Shown: in pieces, positions 62,960 through 64,000 of the stretch
Numbering within the stretch: the stretch's first letter is position 1
Layout: each line of letters begins with the position of its first letter
Translations under genes and position numbers: made by a program
NCBI GenBank assembly: GCA_963735955.1
Contig: CAVTND010000003.1
Coordinates: forward strand, 248,001 to 312,000
Length of the DNA stretch: 64,000 nt
Reading direction: 5' to 3'
Source of the DNA: CAVTND01 sp963735955
GTDB taxonomy: Bacteria > Pseudomonadota > Gammaproteobacteria > Burkholderiales > Burkholderiaceae_F
Notes under the pieces: generated by a model
Databases searched by the model: none
What the model saw: the letters and a program-made list of their open reading frames with translations, nothing else
What the model was told of the DNA's origin: nothing

Positions 62960-64000
62960 TCAGGTTCCGGCAGGCAGGCAGGGCCGCAGATTCTCGTATC
63001 CGCGCGCCAGCATCGCTGCAGCGACCGGCTCGCTGCCGCTCTCAGCGCGCAGCCATCCGGCAACCCGCGCCTGCAGCGCCGCGATCGCCGGGTCGGGCTC
63101 GGACTGGATCCAGGCATTGCCATCGCGCGATGTGCGCGGCGGCGGCATCGGCACCTTGCCGCGCGTTGCGGCAGGTAGCTGCCACATCGCAAGTCGCACA
63201 AAGATGCGCGGGGCACACTGCGCAAGTTTCGCGCTGACCTGGCGCGCATCACCGGCCAGGAAATTCGGGGGCGAGCGCTCGGGCGTACGGTGACATGCCG
63301 CGCAGGGCGCAAAAAGGGCGTCGCCTTCCGGCTTGCCGGCTGGCGCCGGTGACTTGTCGCCGACCTCGTCTGCGCGCGGCGGCGCGAGTGCGGCCGCGCC
63401 GTCGCCAGCGCGCGACTTGAGCCCAAGCGCTGCGCGCATTGCCGCAGAGCTGAAAGGAGCATCGGGCCAGGCGGCCTTTGCGATTGCCATGCGCGCGGGG
63501 GCAAAGTCGTCAGTGACCGTGAGGGTCGCGACGGTCTCGTTGCCGATGCGTTCCAATGTCAGGCGCTCGATCGCATCGCCGGCTGCAGTGCGCGCCACCC
63601 GGCCATCACGAGTCACCTTGCCATTCTTCCATTCAAGGCGAGGCAAGCGCTTCGCATCGATTTGCAGTTCGTCGAAGAGCGAGGCGCTGCCGCGCAGGGC
63701 GAAACCTCCGGTGCATTCAACCCGCTGACCGCTGACATGGCAGGTAGCTCGCAGAGTCCGGCGCTTCGCCGAGGCCGTGCCGCGCGCGAGCGTCCGCTCA
63801 AGTTCATCCACGTCGTCCGCGGCAATCAGCGCCGCCAACCCGGCAACGAATTTGCCGGTCAGGGCAGGATCGTCGGCTTTCCAGACATCAATCGGTGCGC
63901 GTGGCGCAATCGGCTCGAGTCGCGCCGGAATGTCGACTTGCTCAATGCCCGTCGCGTCCTTCGCAAAGGCCAGGGGATCGCGGTTGGGAATGTCCGGACT
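62960..64000 (-). CDS. Partial c-type cytochrome domain protein (cut by window end)
   Basis: The frame is open to the window edge; at least 346 residues are visible. The upstream part (DPLAFAKDATGIEQVDIPAR, then PIDVWKADDPALTGKFVAGL) is followed by a beta-rich segment (about 95-170) and a single heme c site, FAPCAACHRTPERSP. The tail reads ARVAGWLRAESGSEPVAAAM. The stop is 16 bases from the ATG of di-heme copy 1, so it is the first visible gene of that operon. It may be an electron partner or a multi-domain dehydrogenase subunit; the family cannot be fixed without the missing N-terminus. Confidence 0.75.
   Translation of the reverse strand, partial: SPDIPNRDPLAFAKDATGIEQVDIPARLEPIAPRAPIDVWKADDPALTGKFVAGLAALIAADDVDELERTLARGTASAKRRTLRATCHVSGQRVECTGGFALRGSASLFDELQIDAKRLPRLEWKNGKVTRDGRVARTAAGDAIERLTLERIGNETVATLTVTDDFAPARMAIAKAAWPDAPFSSAAMRAALGLKSRAGDGAAALAPPRADEVGDKSPAPAGKPEGDALFAPCAACHRTPERSPPNFLAGDARQVSAKLAQCAPRIFVRLAMWQLPAATRGKVPMPPPRTSRDGNAWIQSEPDPAIAALQARVAGWLRAESGSEPVAAAMLARGYENLRPCLPAGT

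Overview
The window is 64 kb of GC-rich DNA from a Gram-negative proteobacterium, most likely a betaproteobacterium. The clues are a lipid A exporter (MsbA) with lipopolysaccharide (LPS) glycosyltransferases, a proteobacterial-type DnaE, a DUF4124 protein, a YajD-type HNH protein and a YccA/BI-1 protein. The lineage is inferred from gene content only. There is no rRNA, confirmed tRNA, transposase, integrase or CRISPR array.

Layout. (1) 0.2-14 kb is an envelope region: a PDZ membrane sensor, an AhpD-like protein, msbA, a GT9 heptosyltransferase, a GT25/O-antigen-ligase fusion, two GT2 glycosyltransferases, a sterol-desaturase-like hydroxylase, an S9 peptidase and a membrane GT2. (2) 14-23 kb holds dnaE, with a TIR-domain membrane protein on either side. 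The second TIR gene overlaps an OmpA-like lipoprotein gene. (3) 23-45 kb is a dense catabolic cluster. It contains an HcnABC/opine-oxidase-like trio under an Lrp/AsnC regulator, two aminotransferases, two 2-haloacid-dehalogenase-like proteins, an amidohydrolase, a cupin, a D-2-hydroxyacid dehydrogenase, a GNAT protein, two aldehyde dehydrogenases, a DAO-family oxidoreductase, a peptide-type ABC importer with a double ATPase, and a tartrate-dehydrogenase-like enzyme. This looks like uptake plus complete breakdown of one amino-containing compound; the substrate cannot be read from sequence. The cluster lies between the 3' end of the OmpA-like gene and a second, degenerate copy of that same 3' end (100 nt, 87% identical by eye, same orientation). 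(4) 45.5-56.8 kb carries a giant cyclic beta-1,2-glucan synthase, a class I fructose-bisphosphate aldolase and a phosphofructokinase with pyrophosphate-type motifs. (5) 56.8-59.8 kb holds small exported proteins, an HNH protein, a BI-1 homologue and short membrane proteins. (6) 59.9-64 kb is an operon of c-type cytochromes: two tandem di-heme paralogues and one gene cut by the window edge.

Many genes are split by single-base insertions or deletions with both halves still conserved and no nonsense codons. I treat these as single genes with probable consensus errors and give the approximate break points. They are densest at 26-43 kb and in the aldolase gene, while dnaE, msbA, the S9 peptidase and the di-heme genes are intact.
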